Assembly (NCBI GenBank): GCA_000403495.2
Contig: KE159799.1
Coordinates: 877,901-941,900 of the forward strand
Source of the DNA: Lachnospiraceae bacterium 10-1
GTDB lineage: Bacteria > Bacillota > Clostridia > Lachnospirales > Lachnospiraceae
Length of the DNA stretch: 64,000 nucleotides
Direction of reading: 5' to 3'
The notes beneath the pieces were generated by a model. The model worked only from the letters and a program-made list of their open reading frames with translations, made no database searches and was not told the origin of the DNA. Position numbers and translations under genes: made by a program. Every line of letters starts with the position of its first letter. Position 1 is the stretch's first letter. This document shows positions 9,124 through 18,030 of this stretch, piece by piece.

Positions 9124-9993
9124 TTAGTGTGCATTGAAGATTGAGCGCGAGATTGAACTTGTCTTAAAAAGCGAGAAGCATAAAAGCAGCGTATACCCGG
9201 CGCACTTCCAGATTGCCCCGTGGATATTCGCCGCGCTCCCGATATTTGACACAAGGACAGAATAAATGGCTATACATACCATGATAAAAAAGCCCTGCAA
9301 TCCAAGCGCCACAAGCCCCCGCAGGTAGTTGTTCCCCATCTGTCCCCACTCCCGGTTGGTCATGGTGGCAAAAGGGATTGCGCCCACGGAACAGTAAATA
9401 TAGATTTCCACCATGCGCCCCACCAGCACCAGCATGACGCAGACAGACAGTATCGGGGTGGTAATCCGGATTAACACCGTTTCCACCAAAAGCCCGAACA
9501 GTTCCCCGTTCCCCATTGTCTCAAGCTGCGCCGTCAGGCTCCCCATGACGGCATCAAACTGGATGCTCGTATTCCCGGTGATCACCCCGGCGCTCTGGCG
9601 CACCACGTTCTGCGAAAGTTCAAAGATCGCCATTGTGATGTCAAAAGTGTGTGTGACAAGGTAGGTCGCAACAAATACCTTGAAAATCCATTTGAAAATA
9701 TTGAAAGTGTCAAAATCGTGCATGTTATTTTTTTCAGTAATCATACTGATCAGTTCATAGCACAGGACGAATGTTAAAATAATTCCGGCTATGGGGACGA
9801 TCACGTTATCCGATAAGGAGCGGATCATGGAAAACACCCCGGCATTCCAGTCCTGGGGTGTTTTTCCTACATCCGCCGCCACGTCCCCGACCGCTTCGTT
9901 TACCTGGTCGAACAGCCCGGAAAGGTTCCCTGTGATGCACTCAATCAGGAACTCTTTTATCCACTGCCCGATCTGGTCGAGGATATTCAGCAT
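9124..9993 (-). CDS. VirB6/TrbL-like channel membrane protein
   Basis: 289 residues with about five hydrophobic segments, at residues ~58-82, 100-125, 155-192, 215-240 and 255-275. Length, topology and position directly after Maff2 match the VirB6/TrbL-like protein of Tn1549 ICEs. It is thought to form part of the membrane channel for DNA transfer. The ICE virD4 and maff2 genes upstream in the operon are interrupted, so expression may now depend on promoters within or near Ins-A. Confidence 0.88.
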   Translation of the reverse strand: MLNILDQIGQWIKEFLIECITGNLSGLFDQVNEAVGDVAADVGKTPQDWNAGVFSMIRSLSDNVIVPIAGIILTFVLCYELISMITEKNNMHDFDTFNIFKWIFKVFVATYLVTHTFDITMAIFELSQNVVRQSAGVITGNTSIQFDAVMGSLTAQLETMGNGELFGLLVETVLIRITTPILSVCVMLVLVGRMVEIYIYCSVGAIPFATMTNREWGQMGNNYLRGLVALGLQGFFIMVCIAIYSVLVSNIGSAANIHGAIWKCAGYTLLLCFSLFKTSSISRSIFNAH

Positions 9994-10008
9994 AGGCGCT
10001 CACCTGCC

Positions 10009-10091
10009 TTAGTTGAACAGGTTCGCAAGCAGGGGGATAAGCTGCATCCCGATCAGTGCCACGCCGCCGCCCGCCATGAGCTGTTTTATCC
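10009..10091 (-). pseudogene. Maff2 gene, 3' fragment (26 codons)
   Basis: The frame from ATA at 10089 to TAA at 10009 encodes IKQLMAGGGVALIGMQLIPL and six more residues. This is the second membrane helix of the small Maff2 protein of Tn1549-type ICEs. It has no start: directly upstream is Ins-A sequence with an in-frame TAA. The 5' half is at 32,055-32,192. Joining both at the GG of 10,090-10,091 and 32,055-32,056 gives an uninterrupted 72-residue protein. Confidence 0.9.
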
Positions 10092-10183
10092 CCAATTAGG
10101 TGTAAAAACTCTGCTCGATGGCGGGCGGCGGCGTACAAAAAATCTATATGGTGTTGTTAAGAGAACCGTCCCGGCGGGACAGG

Positions 10184-11854
10184 TCAGGCAGTGACCTGTT
10201 CCACCTCCGGGATGGGTTTGAGATTAAAATGAATTTCGATAGAAATGTGTCTTGTTTTATTTTCGTCAATGCGCTCATGCACGACGATTTCTTTGATTAA
10301 GCGGTTGAGGGTGGCTGCGTCCAGCTCTGTGATGTTGGCGTATTCCTGAATGGCTTCCACCCATTGTTTTGCGTCATTGGCAAGCTGGACTTCATCGGAC
10401 AGCCGCTTCCTGCCCTCGGACACTTTTGTTTTAAGCTCCGTCTGCTCGGTCTGTGTCCTTTCCAGCATGGTGTTGAAGTTCTGCTCACTGATACGCCCTG
10501 CAATCATATCCTCATAAAGCCGCATTACCATTTTGTCCAGAACCTCAATCCGTTCCTCGTCCCTTGTAAGGGAGCGTTCCATTGCTTCCCGCTGTTCCCG
10601 CTGCTCGGCTTCACAGGTATTGGTCAGGCGGTCGGCAACCGCTTCCCCGTCCATCAGGGCAGCTCTGGCACATTCCCGTATTTTCCGCAGCACATGGCTG
10701 TAAAGGGTGTCATAATCAATCCGGTGCTGGGTGCAGTGGTTCTTTCCAAAGGCATTGTAGGTTTTGCAGGAGTATATCCGCTGGGGATGTTTTGCGTTTG
10801 TGTAGCGTATCGTCAGCGACTTCCCACACTCGCCGCATTTTAGCAGTCCGGCAAACAGGCTGATTTCATTGGTCTGCCCCGGACGCTGGCGGGATTTCAG
10901 CTTGTTCTGCACAATGTCAAAACTCATGCGGTCAATCAGCGGTTCATGCTGTCCCTCCACCACAATCCAGTCCTCCGGCTTCTTTTCCCCAATCGTGCCG
11001 ATTTTGAAGCGGTAGTCTTTTTTCTGGGAAGCAATCGCCCCGGTGTAGACGGGATTCATCAAAAGGTCTTTGATAACGGAGAAGTCCCACATATACCGCC
11101 CGTTTTCCGGGTCTTTCTTTTCCCATTTGGTGCGGGTATTGCGAAGCCCCCGTTCCCGGTTCCACCATGTGGGGCAGGGGATTTTTTCTTCCTCCAGCCG
11201 TCTGCGGATATAGTTCGGACCATGACCGTTCAGGGCATATCCGAAAATCAGCCGCACAATCGGGGCGGTTTCCTCGTCAATGAGCAGATGGTTTTTGTCC
11301 TCCGGGTCTTTCCGATACCCAAACGGGGCAAGACACCCGGTAAACTGTCCTTTCTGCGCTTTCAGAAGATAAGAGGAATGGACTTTCTTGGAAATATCCT
11401 TGCTGTACATCTCGTTCAGGATATTCTTGAACGGGGCAATATCGTTGTTATCCCGCAGGGTGTCGATACCGTCATTCATGGCGATATAGCGGACACCGTT
11501 TCTTGGGAAAAAGTCCTCAATCAAATGCCCGGTTTGCAGATAGTTCCGCCCCAGTCGGCTGAGGTCTTTCGTGATGACAAGGTTGATTTGCCTGCGCTCA
11601 ATGGCTCTCAACATTCTCTGTAAATCAGGACGCTCCATATTAAGACCTGTGAAGCCATCGTCCTGATAGACTGCCACAACCTCCCATCCCTGCTTTTCGC
11701 AGTATTTTTCCAGCATATCACGCTGGTTTGCGATACTGGCACTTTCGCCTTGCAGGTCATCGTCCTTTGACAGTCTGCAATAGACCGCTGCACGATAGCC
11801 CCCGGCAAGTGCCGAACCGATTGTTCTGTATTCCATTTCGTTCATCATAGCCAT
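10184..11854 (-). CDS. Large serine recombinase of Ins-A (TnpX/TndX-like)
   Basis: 556 residues. The N-terminal resolvase domain has nucleophile Ser29 in YCRLSKDD and the SRLGRNYLQTG helix. A recombinase domain follows, then a zinc ribbon starting CGECGK, and a C-terminal coiled coil. Large serine recombinases excise and integrate elements through a 2-bp staggered cut. The ATG directly follows the TAA of the 65-residue gene upstream. Its stop is about 90 bp from the left end of Ins-A, so it probably mobilizes this element. Confidence 0.93.
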   Translation of the reverse strand: MAMMNEMEYRTIGSALAGGYRAAVYCRLSKDDDLQGESASIANQRDMLEKYCEKQGWEVVAVYQDDGFTGLNMERPDLQRMLRAIERRQINLVITKDLSRLGRNYLQTGHLIEDFFPRNGVRYIAMNDGIDTLRDNNDIAPFKNILNEMYSKDISKKVHSSYLLKAQKGQFTGCLAPFGYRKDPEDKNHLLIDEETAPIVRLIFGYALNGHGPNYIRRRLEEEKIPCPTWWNRERGLRNTRTKWEKKDPENGRYMWDFSVIKDLLMNPVYTGAIASQKKDYRFKIGTIGEKKPEDWIVVEGQHEPLIDRMSFDIVQNKLKSRQRPGQTNEISLFAGLLKCGECGKSLTIRYTNAKHPQRIYSCKTYNAFGKNHCTQHRIDYDTLYSHVLRKIRECARAALMDGEAVADRLTNTCEAEQREQREAMERSLTRDEERIEVLDKMVMRLYEDMIAGRISEQNFNTMLERTQTEQTELKTKVSEGRKRLSDEVQLANDAKQWVEAIQEYANITELDAATLNRLIKEIVVHERIDENKTRHISIEIHFNLKPIPEVEQVTA

Positions 11855-12052
11855 TTACCCACACAATCCAGACGGTATCTGGCTCTTTTGAACCTCATCT
11901 TCATTATACTTCAAATCTTTCTTTTTAGCAAGATATTCTTTTGAATTTGTCTTTCCATATTTCTGGGAAATCAGGCTGACGAACACATCGGTTGCGTCAA
12001 GCTCCCCGTCAAACACAGTAGTCACATGAATCTCTGTTTTGTTTTTTGCCAT
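11855..12052 (-). CDS. Small conserved protein preceding the recombinase
   Basis: 65 residues, acidic/basic mix, no membrane segment. It has a GGAGG ribosome site and ATG at 12052. Its stop abuts the recombinase ATG without any spacer, so the two are coupled. Similar small proteins often precede recombinases in this element family; a role as recombination directionality factor or regulator is only a guess. Confidence 0.65.
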   Translation of the reverse strand: MAKNKTEIHVTTVFDGELDATDVFVSLISQKYGKTNSKEYLAKKKDLKYNEDEVQKSQIPSGLCG

Positions 12053-12095
12053 AGGCAGTTATCCTCCATACATGAAAATAGCCAGACAGAGGGTG

Positions 12096-12378
12096 TCGGC
12101 AACGAAGTCCGGCAACGGGCTTCAAAAGACCTTGCAAACAATCTCAATCTGGCGATGGTTACTATTTATATTTTTCTTTTATTTTTCTGTTGTTTTGGTT
12201 GTCATAGGGGAGAAAAGCCCGCAGTTATGGGATTTTCTCCGGCAACCGGCTCGGCAACGGGATAGCAACAGGGTGTGCAACAGGCTGTCATTTTCAGAAT
12301 GGAAGCTCCATCTGTTCTGTGACCTCCACAAAACCGTCCACCATTTTTTCAGACGGGTTGCCGGAGTCCGTTGCCGGG
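12096..12378. repeat. Six copies of a CGGCAACGG motif, direct and inverted
   Basis: Direct copies start at 12,096, 12,109, 12,239 and 12,251. Inverted copies lie near 12,358 and 12,368, inside the 3' end of the VapE gene. The gap 12,053-12,293 otherwise holds no gene, only the promoter region of the recombinase operon. The cluster could be binding sites for the adjacent helicase/primase or the recombinase. Confidence 0.5.
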
Positions 12379-13688
12379 TTTTCACGCTCCCAGCCCTTTT
12401 GTCTGCCATATTCTGAAAACATTCTTGGATTCGGGAAGTACCGCCAGCCGGAAATGCACTGGTTCATAATCTCGTTGATTTCCCGGATTTCCCATTGCTT
12501 CGGTTCGTCAAAGGCATGGTTCAAGGCTTCCTTGTAGAGCTGCTTGGAACAGACCATGCTCCCGGTGTACTTATCAAGATACGCCTGTATCATTCCGGCT
12601 TTGGTGTCCTCCGGCATAAAATCCCGCTGGTGTTCTTTGAGATACCGCTGCATGGCGGGGCTGAAAGCCAGCTTGAACCTGCCGCTTCGGTAAATCTCCA
12701 TCGCTTCCGCCCACATCTGCTCGATATAGGCTCTGGAAGCGGCTTCGTCCTCCAAAATGTGAACCTCGGCTTGCTCCGGGTACACCATGACGGGGATAAA
12801 GCGGCGGTTGCCGGAACGGTCAAGGGGAAGAAAATCAAGGGCATTGGAAGTGCCGCCAAACACGCACTGACGGGGGCGGTCTGCCGGGTGGGTTTCATAG
12901 GGTATCTTGTAAACCTCTTTCTGCCGGCTTAAAAATGACTTGATTTCCTCAATGCTCTTGGCGTTTGCGGTTGCCATCATTTCCGACATTTCGATAATCC
13001 AGTGACCTTGCAGCTTGCGGTACACATTGTCATCGTCCAGCTTCCGCAAATCATCGGAGAACCACTCGTCCCGGATTGCCAGCAGACGGAAGAAGGTGGA
13101 CTTGCCAGCCCCCTGACCGCCTACCAGACAAAGCATGATTTCAAACTTGCACCCCGGCTGAAAGGCTCGTGAGATTGCACCCAGCAGGAACAGCTTCAAC
13201 GCTTCATAGGTGTAATCGTCTGCGTCAGCCCCCAGAAAGTGCCGCAGGCAGAAGCGGATTCGCTCTGTCCCGTCCCACACAAGGGAACTTAAATAATCCC
13301 GGATGGGGTGGTACTTGTTTTCATTCGCCACAATCCCGATGGCGTTATCAATCTTTTTCTCATTGGTAAGCCCGTAGGTTTCTTCCAGATAGAGAAGCAG
13401 ATACTTCATATCTGTATCGTTCAGGGGGGTGCTTTCCCTGTGGAAGCCGATGGGCTTTATGATGTCCTTGCGGTCAGTCAGGATATTGTATGCGATAGCC
13501 CCGGAAAGCAGCGGGTCACGCTGGAATACAGTCAGGCAGTTCCGTATACTCTGACGGACGCCGCCTTTCTCGGTAGTTTCCAGCCCCTCCTTGATTTCCT
13601 CAATGCTCTGGGGTGGCTGCATGGCGTTCATGGTGTTTTTTAGTTCTTGCTGCGTCTGCGGCGGCAAGCTCTGCCATTCGCTGTTCAA
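12294..13688 (-). CDS. VapE-family helicase-like ATPase
   Basis: 464 residues. Walker A is GGQGAGKSTFF in the centre, with downstream WIIEMSEMMATANAKS and GTSNALDFLPLDRSGNRRF. These are typical of virulence-associated protein E/phage SF3-like helicases, which unwind DNA for replication of mobile elements. The start is TTG at 13688 inside the preceding primase gene, so the two overlap by 89 bp and read different frames. It forms a replication pair with the CHC2 protein. Confidence 0.88.
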   Translation of the reverse strand: MNSEWQSLPPQTQQELKNTMNAMQPPQSIEEIKEGLETTEKGGVRQSIRNCLTVFQRDPLLSGAIAYNILTDRKDIIKPIGFHRESTPLNDTDMKYLLLYLEETYGLTNEKKIDNAIGIVANENKYHPIRDYLSSLVWDGTERIRFCLRHFLGADADDYTYEALKLFLLGAISRAFQPGCKFEIMLCLVGGQGAGKSTFFRLLAIRDEWFSDDLRKLDDDNVYRKLQGHWIIEMSEMMATANAKSIEEIKSFLSRQKEVYKIPYETHPADRPRQCVFGGTSNALDFLPLDRSGNRRFIPVMVYPEQAEVHILEDEAASRAYIEQMWAEAMEIYRSGRFKLAFSPAMQRYLKEHQRDFMPEDTKAGMIQAYLDKYTGSMVCSKQLYKEALNHAFDEPKQWEIREINEIMNQCISGWRYFPNPRMFSEYGRQKGWERENPATDSGNPSEKMVDGFVEVTEQMELPF

Positions 13689-14244
13689 GCTGTATCACAT
13701 CCTTTCCGTAGTCCGTAATCAAAGCCGCTTTTTCCTCTGTTTCCCCGAACAGCAGCACATCCAGCAGATACTCCACTTGGTCTTGCTTCTGTAAGGCTTC
13801 TATAAACCGGGGATGAAAGGCTTCCTCCGGGGAGTGTGGGGCGTAGTCCGTTCTCCATGCCCGAAGCAGATGGAGATAATCGGCAAGAATACGGAAGCAG
13901 CGGCTCTTTGCTTCTTGAAACTGTTCCTCCGGGGATTTCTGCCAGGGCTTGGGCTTTTTTGCCTTTCCCGGCGGCTTCCAGTCCTCATAGGAAAGCCCGA
14001 AGTCCTGTGCCAGTTGTACGGCGGCTTCTTTCTTTCCCAGCCCATACAGGGCGGCGGCAAAATCAATCACATCCCCATCCGCACCGCAACCGAAGCAGTG
14101 GTAACGCCGATCCAGCTTCATGCTTGGGGTTTTATCGTGATGGAACGGGCAGCAAGCCATCCCGTTCCGCCCTGCATGGATTCCATAATGCTCCGCAGCC
14201 TGTCTGGTTGTGACGGACTGCTTCACAGCTTCAAATACATTCAA
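13600..14244 (-). CDS. CHC2 zinc-finger primase-like protein
   Basis: 214 residues from TTG at 14244, with AAGGAGG seven bases upstream. Residues ~26-60 hold the DnaG-type CHC2 zinc site (CCPFHHDKTPS, then YHCFGCGADGDVI). The catalytic TOPRIM domain of full primases is absent, so it may need VapE or another partner. It begins a replication operon with the overlapping VapE gene. Confidence 0.85.
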   Translation of the reverse strand: MNVFEAVKQSVTTRQAAEHYGIHAGRNGMACCPFHHDKTPSMKLDRRYHCFGCGADGDVIDFAAALYGLGKKEAAVQLAQDFGLSYEDWKPPGKAKKPKPWQKSPEEQFQEAKSRCFRILADYLHLLRAWRTDYAPHSPEEAFHPRFIEALQKQDQVEYLLDVLLFGETEEKAALITDYGKDVIQLEQRMAELAAADAARTKKHHERHAATPEH

Positions 14245-14310
14245 ATCTGTCCCTCCTTGAAAAAAAGAAAAAACACCTGACATTCTCTGATTGAAAATGG
14301 CAAGTGTCTG

Positions 14311-15891
14311 TTAAAGTTCCATATCCTGTTGTTTGCGTTTTGTCTGCGCCGGGATAGTTCTTTTAGCCTTTTTCTCGTCCACCTTATCCTGCAAGGCTTC
14401 CTTGATGGGCTGTTTCTTGGGTGGCTCTTTACTTTCCTCTGTGCCGGGTGTGGCTTTCCGTACCCAATAACGGATGTCCCGCAGCTTCTTCAAATCCTCC
14501 TGTACCTCGGTCAGCGGTACTTTCAGCTCTGCGATTTCGCTGAGAAGCGTTTCCTGCTCCTCTTGCAGTTCCTTTTGAGTGCTGTCCTTATCGTCCGGGT
14601 GCTTAGCAAGGTAGGCGGCGGCTTTCTCATACCGGGCAACCTCCGGGTGTTCCTGTTTGAATTTTTCCTTTGTTTTCTTAAAAAATATCTTCTGGTACTT
14701 GTCATAGACGGGCTTACATTCCTTGCTGTCTGTCCGGCTGGCAAGAATCCCGTCAATCACTTTGCTGCGGGCTTCCTTTGGCTTCATCTGATTGCGGTAA
14801 TCTGCGGCTGATTTCCCGGAAGATTCCAGAAATACTTCTAAGTCCTCCACAGTAGAAAGCCCCTTTTGCCGGAGATAGGACAGGGCTTCGCTGACTGCCT
14901 TTAAGTCCTGTGAAGTCCCCCGGTTCTGTCCAGCCCTTGTCCAGTCCTTCCGTTCTTCCTTTCGTATCTCCATATACTTCATCAGCAGATTTGGAAGAAA
15001 GACCGCTTCCTCCGCCGCTTTTTGTGCAAGCAGCTCTTTCCGTTTTTCTCCCAGCTCGGTAATCCAGCCTTTGAGGTTTTGGATAAGCTGCCGGATGGAC
15101 TTCATCAGGCGGTTGGCGGCTCTGATTTCCCGGTTCAGATTGCCGATATTCGTCTGGATACCACGTTTTTCCATCTGCCGGACAGCAGCACCCTCATGGA
15201 CAGTGGGGACAATATCAAGCCCCTGTCTGGCATAGGAACGCAAGTCCACACGCTCCGGGCGGTCATTGGCTTCCAGATAGCGGTTCTGGATGACCTCCCA
15301 TTCATGCCTCCAGATTTCACAATACTTCTGGTCGTTCCAGTCAACCGTATCTTCCTTGTGGCTTTTCCATCTGCCGGAGGGAAGTTTTATCCGTTCCCCG
15401 TTTTCGTCAAGGTCATAAACCTTGCGGCTCTTGGGAAGCCATTTCCCATGTTCATCCATTGCCCTCATAGTCAGCATGACATGGGCGTGGGGATTGTGTC
15501 CCGGCGGATGGGGGTCATGGATGGCAAAGTCAGCAATCATGCCTTTGGAAACAAACTGCTGTTTACAAAACTCCCGGACAAGGACAGCATACTGGTCAGG
15601 TGGTATCTCTCTGGGGATGGTAAGCACCCACCGCCTTGCAAGCTGAGAGTTCCATTGTTTCTCCACCGCTTCGGCGGCGTTCCATAGGGTATTGCGGTCT
15701 GCATATTTCTGTGGGGCATTTGCCGGGAGCAGGATTTCATTGTGGACGATACCACGCTTTTCCGGGTAGTGCTTCACTTGCTGGTCATATTCACAGAAAA
15801 GCTTTTCGCCACTCTGGTAAGCAGCGGCGGCAACCGCAGACTGCCGCTGGCTTCGCTGTACAATCGTGATTTCGTTGTGTGGACAGGGCAT
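14311..15891 (-). CDS. mobA: MobA/MobL-family relaxase of Ins-A
   Basis: 526 residues from ATG at 15891, with AAAGGAGG eight bases upstream. The MobA/MobL domain is recognisable from SAVAAAAYQSGEKL, GIVHNEILLP and the metal-binding HNPHAHVMLTMR motif, then ER-VDLRSYARQGL. Coiled coil fills the C-terminal half. The protein nicks oriT and pilots the strand into a conjugation channel, here probably supplied by the host ICE. Its oriT lies at 17,392-17,425, separated from it by the deaminase/MBL genes. Confidence 0.92.
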   Translation of the reverse strand: MPCPHNEITIVQRSQRQSAVAAAAYQSGEKLFCEYDQQVKHYPEKRGIVHNEILLPANAPQKYADRNTLWNAAEAVEKQWNSQLARRWVLTIPREIPPDQYAVLVREFCKQQFVSKGMIADFAIHDPHPPGHNPHAHVMLTMRAMDEHGKWLPKSRKVYDLDENGERIKLPSGRWKSHKEDTVDWNDQKYCEIWRHEWEVIQNRYLEANDRPERVDLRSYARQGLDIVPTVHEGAAVRQMEKRGIQTNIGNLNREIRAANRLMKSIRQLIQNLKGWITELGEKRKELLAQKAAEEAVFLPNLLMKYMEIRKEERKDWTRAGQNRGTSQDLKAVSEALSYLRQKGLSTVEDLEVFLESSGKSAADYRNQMKPKEARSKVIDGILASRTDSKECKPVYDKYQKIFFKKTKEKFKQEHPEVARYEKAAAYLAKHPDDKDSTQKELQEEQETLLSEIAELKVPLTEVQEDLKKLRDIRYWVRKATPGTEESKEPPKKQPIKEALQDKVDEKKAKRTIPAQTKRKQQDMEL

Positions 15892-15952
15892 TTCGTGTCC
15901 CTCCTTTCTATGCTTGGTGGATGGGGTGGCGTTTTGCCACCTCATTTTGGGC

Positions 15953-15990
15953 AGAAAAAAAGCAGGAGACCTTTTTCAGATTTCCTGCTC
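15953..15990 (-). terminator. Rho-independent terminator downstream of the MBL gene
   Basis: On the minus strand AGCAGGAAATC and GGTCTCCTGCT form the stem, followed by seven T. It ends the deaminase/MBL transcript ahead of the relaxase gene. A related hairpin with CAGGAAA arms is at 28,398-28,435. Confidence 0.75.
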
Positions 15991-16072
15991 GGTATGCCGC
16001 TGGGCGGCGGGTATTTAGTTGTAAAAGTTCGGGGCAAGTTGACCCGATGTAGAAAAATAGCAAAATGGAATT

Positions 16073-16765
16073 TCAAGCTTCTACTGACAACAAATAAGCA
16101 AGCAAATCCTCTTTACTAAGAGGTTCGCAATGACTTAGTATGCAATATTTACAATCGATAGATTGAATAGTCTGAACCAAAGAATACAGTTTATCCTTAT
16201 CCATATATCCATTATTAAAGAAATCTTCACTCGTTGAATCTCCTAAAAACAAAACTTTTTCTTCTGGCACATAAACACAAGTAGTATCTTCTGAATGTGG
16301 CGAAATTGTATGAAAGATTTGTGCAGTAATGCCACCTAAATCCAAAGTCATTTTATCCGAGAAAGTTATGTCGGACAGCACAATACTTAATTTGTCCTGT
16401 CCGCAATATTCTTTTCTAAAATGAATATCTTCCTTTTTCAGAATTTCGATATAATTGAGGTTTTTTGCCTGTTCTTGCTGGTCTTTGAGGAACTCATTTG
16501 TTTTGCCATAGGCAATACTTATTCCATTGATTGCGTGCATACCAAAGGTGTGGTCATAATGCCAATGTGTAATAACCGTAAAATCCGGCTTGTTAAACTG
16601 TTCCGCTTCGATTGCCCTGTAAAAATCCTGAACATGAGATGCCGAATATCCAGCATCAATCGCCAGAGAAATTTTATCTCCTTTAAGATAAGCTAACATC
16701 GGTCTGTCCACTTCGGGGGCGTGTTCTAAAAAATAAATTCTGTTGGTTAATTTATTTAATCCCAT
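16073..16765 (-). CDS. Metallo-beta-lactamase-fold hydrolase
   Basis: 230 residues from ATG at 16765, preceded by AAAGGTGG. It has the zinc-binding HWHYDH motif (about residue 73-78), a second His in HTISPHSED, an Asp in LFLGDS and a final His in LSHCEP. These are complete MBL metal ligands. The fold covers many hydrolases, so the substrate is unknown; it is not a recognisable beta-lactam class B enzyme. It overlaps the upstream deaminase stop. The base composition is more AT-rich than the neighbouring relaxase gene, a sign of separate acquisition. Confidence 0.85.
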   Translation of the reverse strand: MGLNKLTNRIYFLEHAPEVDRPMLAYLKGDKISLAIDAGYSASHVQDFYRAIEAEQFNKPDFTVITHWHYDHTFGMHAINGISIAYGKTNEFLKDQQEQAKNLNYIEILKKEDIHFRKEYCGQDKLSIVLSDITFSDKMTLDLGGITAQIFHTISPHSEDTTCVYVPEEKVLFLGDSTSEDFFNNGYMDKDKLYSLVQTIQSIDCKYCILSHCEPLSKEDLLAYLLSVEA

Positions 16766-17139
16766 TTTTTGTCCCACCTTTCAGGTAATAATTCTTTCAA
16801 TGTAACCTTTTGGTCATTGTTAATGGCAACTACTGTATTTTCATTATCCAGATCTAACTGTGAAATCAATTCTCTGCATCTTCCACAAGGCGACAGGATG
16901 CTGCCATCTTCATAAACAGATACAATTCTTTTGATTTTCGTTTCTCCATGTTTCAGCATTTCGGCAATAGCTGCCTGTTCTGCACAAATTCCAATTGAAC
17001 AGGGCACATCAATACAAATGCCAGTATAAACAATACCACTTACTGTTTCTAAAGCACAAGCCACATGACCTGCTTTACCATTTTTCTTTAAATTTATGTT
17101 TTTTACCGTACACAAGGCAATATCATATAAGTCTTTCAT
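16756..17139 (-). CDS. Cytidine/blasticidin-S deaminase-family protein
   Basis: 127 residues. CAEQAAIAEM provides the zinc Cys and catalytic Glu, and SPCGRCREL provides the other two Cys. This is the CDA fold in the short form seen in cytidine and blasticidin-S deaminases. ATG at 17139 has AAGGAAG six bases upstream. It is coupled by overlap to the MBL-fold gene. Possible roles are nucleoside salvage or resistance to a nucleoside antibiotic; the sequence alone cannot decide. Confidence 0.85.
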   Translation of the reverse strand: MKDLYDIALCTVKNINLKKNGKAGHVACALETVSGIVYTGICIDVPCSIGICAEQAAIAEMLKHGETKIKRIVSVYEDGSILSPCGRCRELISQLDLDNENTVVAINNDQKVTLKELLPERWDKKWD

Positions 17140-17391
17140 CACTATCTTCCTTACTTAAATTGTTATCAACATCATTATACTGTATTGCCTATCGAAAAGA
17201 TAGCATATTTTATGAAACTTGTCGGCTGGGAACAGCTTGCAAGGCAAGGTGTCCCCAGATGGCAAGTCCACAAAAGGGTAGCTGGCGGCAGCCAGCGCAG
17301 GGGAAGCGTAGCGTCCCCTGTATGATTTGGAGCAGACCATGACTGCGGAAAATCACAGCCCTCCGGCGAGGAGCCTTCGGAGAACGCAATG

Positions 17392-17425
17392 CACCAACCT
17401 CTGGGTGGTGTATAATTGCGCCCTA
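17392..17425 (+). other. oriT: oriT of Ins-A, RSF1010/MobQ-like
   Basis: A hairpin CACCAACCT-CT-GGGTGGTG is followed after two bases by TAATTGCGCCCTA. This matches the layout of RSF1010-family oriT, an inverted repeat then TAAGTGCGCCCT where the relaxase nicks. Ins-B and Ins-C have the same arrangement. Upstream 17,143-17,391 holds another hairpin (AGGGGAAGCGTAGCGTCCCCT near 17,310) and no gene. Confidence 0.75.
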
Positions 17426-17441
17426 TCCGAGTTCTTGGATA

Positions 17442-17725
17442 GGGCGCATTATCCGAGATAAAAACTTATCCGAGGTAAATTGATTAAATCCGATGAATAC
17501 AGCATTTGAAAACGATTATCTCGGATAATTAACCCCGCTTTCAATTGTGGGTGATTTGTACTTATCCGAGATAATTGGGTAAATCACACCTTTGCCTCTG
17601 ATAATTTTTGAAATGGCAGTTGCTCTTTTCATAAATAATTATCCGAGATAATTTCTTTGAAAGCCTTTCATATCGGCAGCTTTGAGAGTTACCTCGGATA
17701 ATTGGAAATCTCGGATAATGCGCCC
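17442..17725. repeat. Iteron-like array of TTATCCGAGATAA motifs bounded by a perfect 16-bp inverted repeat
   Basis: At least seven copies of TTATCCGAGATAATT or its complement start at about 17,448, 17,466, 17,514, 17,562, 17,637, 17,689 and 17,707, unevenly spaced and in both orientations. The array begins with GGGCGCATTATCCGAG (17,442-17,457) and ends with its exact complement at 17,710-17,725. The right end reads TAATGCGCCCTTAG, like the nic sequence of the adjacent oriT. It is probably a replication origin or relaxosome binding region. Confidence 0.65.
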
Positions 17726-17733
17726 TTAGTAAA

Positions 17734-18030
17734 CTAAGGGGTTTCCGGCTTCTCCCGTTCCAGCATTTTTTTCAATAGTTCCTGCGTGTCCTGCCTGTGA
17801 AAAATGAGTTTCAACAACAGCATGACATCATCATCTGTTAGGCGTTCCGGCTCTTGCAGAAAACTTTCCAGCATACCGCCACGAGTGCAGAGCCGGTGCG
17901 TCCGTTCCTTTCGGGTAAGCTGCTTTAACTGGTGCTGCAATGCCTTTTCATCATTGATGGCTTTCCGCAGTTTCTTTTCGCTTTTCTCCAGCTCCCGGTT
18001 GAGCTTTTCCAGCTTCGAGGTATCAGGCAA
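17734..18030 (-). CDS. DUF3847 protein
   Basis: 98 residues: an N-terminal coiled coil, a conserved THRLCTRGGMLES core, then a helical tail. DUF3847 proteins also sit beside oriT in Ins-B and Ins-C, always on the relaxase strand, so they may be relaxosome accessory proteins (inference from context). It overlaps the RepA-like gene upstream by 8 bp. Confidence 0.82.
   Translation of the reverse strand: MPDTSKLEKLNRELEKSEKKLRKAINDEKALQHQLKQLTRKERTHRLCTRGGMLESFLQEPERLTDDDVMLLLKLIFHRQDTQELLKKMLEREKPETP

Noticed and set aside
17442..17725. TTATCCGAGATAA repeats as CRISPR
   Set aside because: Copies occur in both orientations with uneven spacing and are palindromic.
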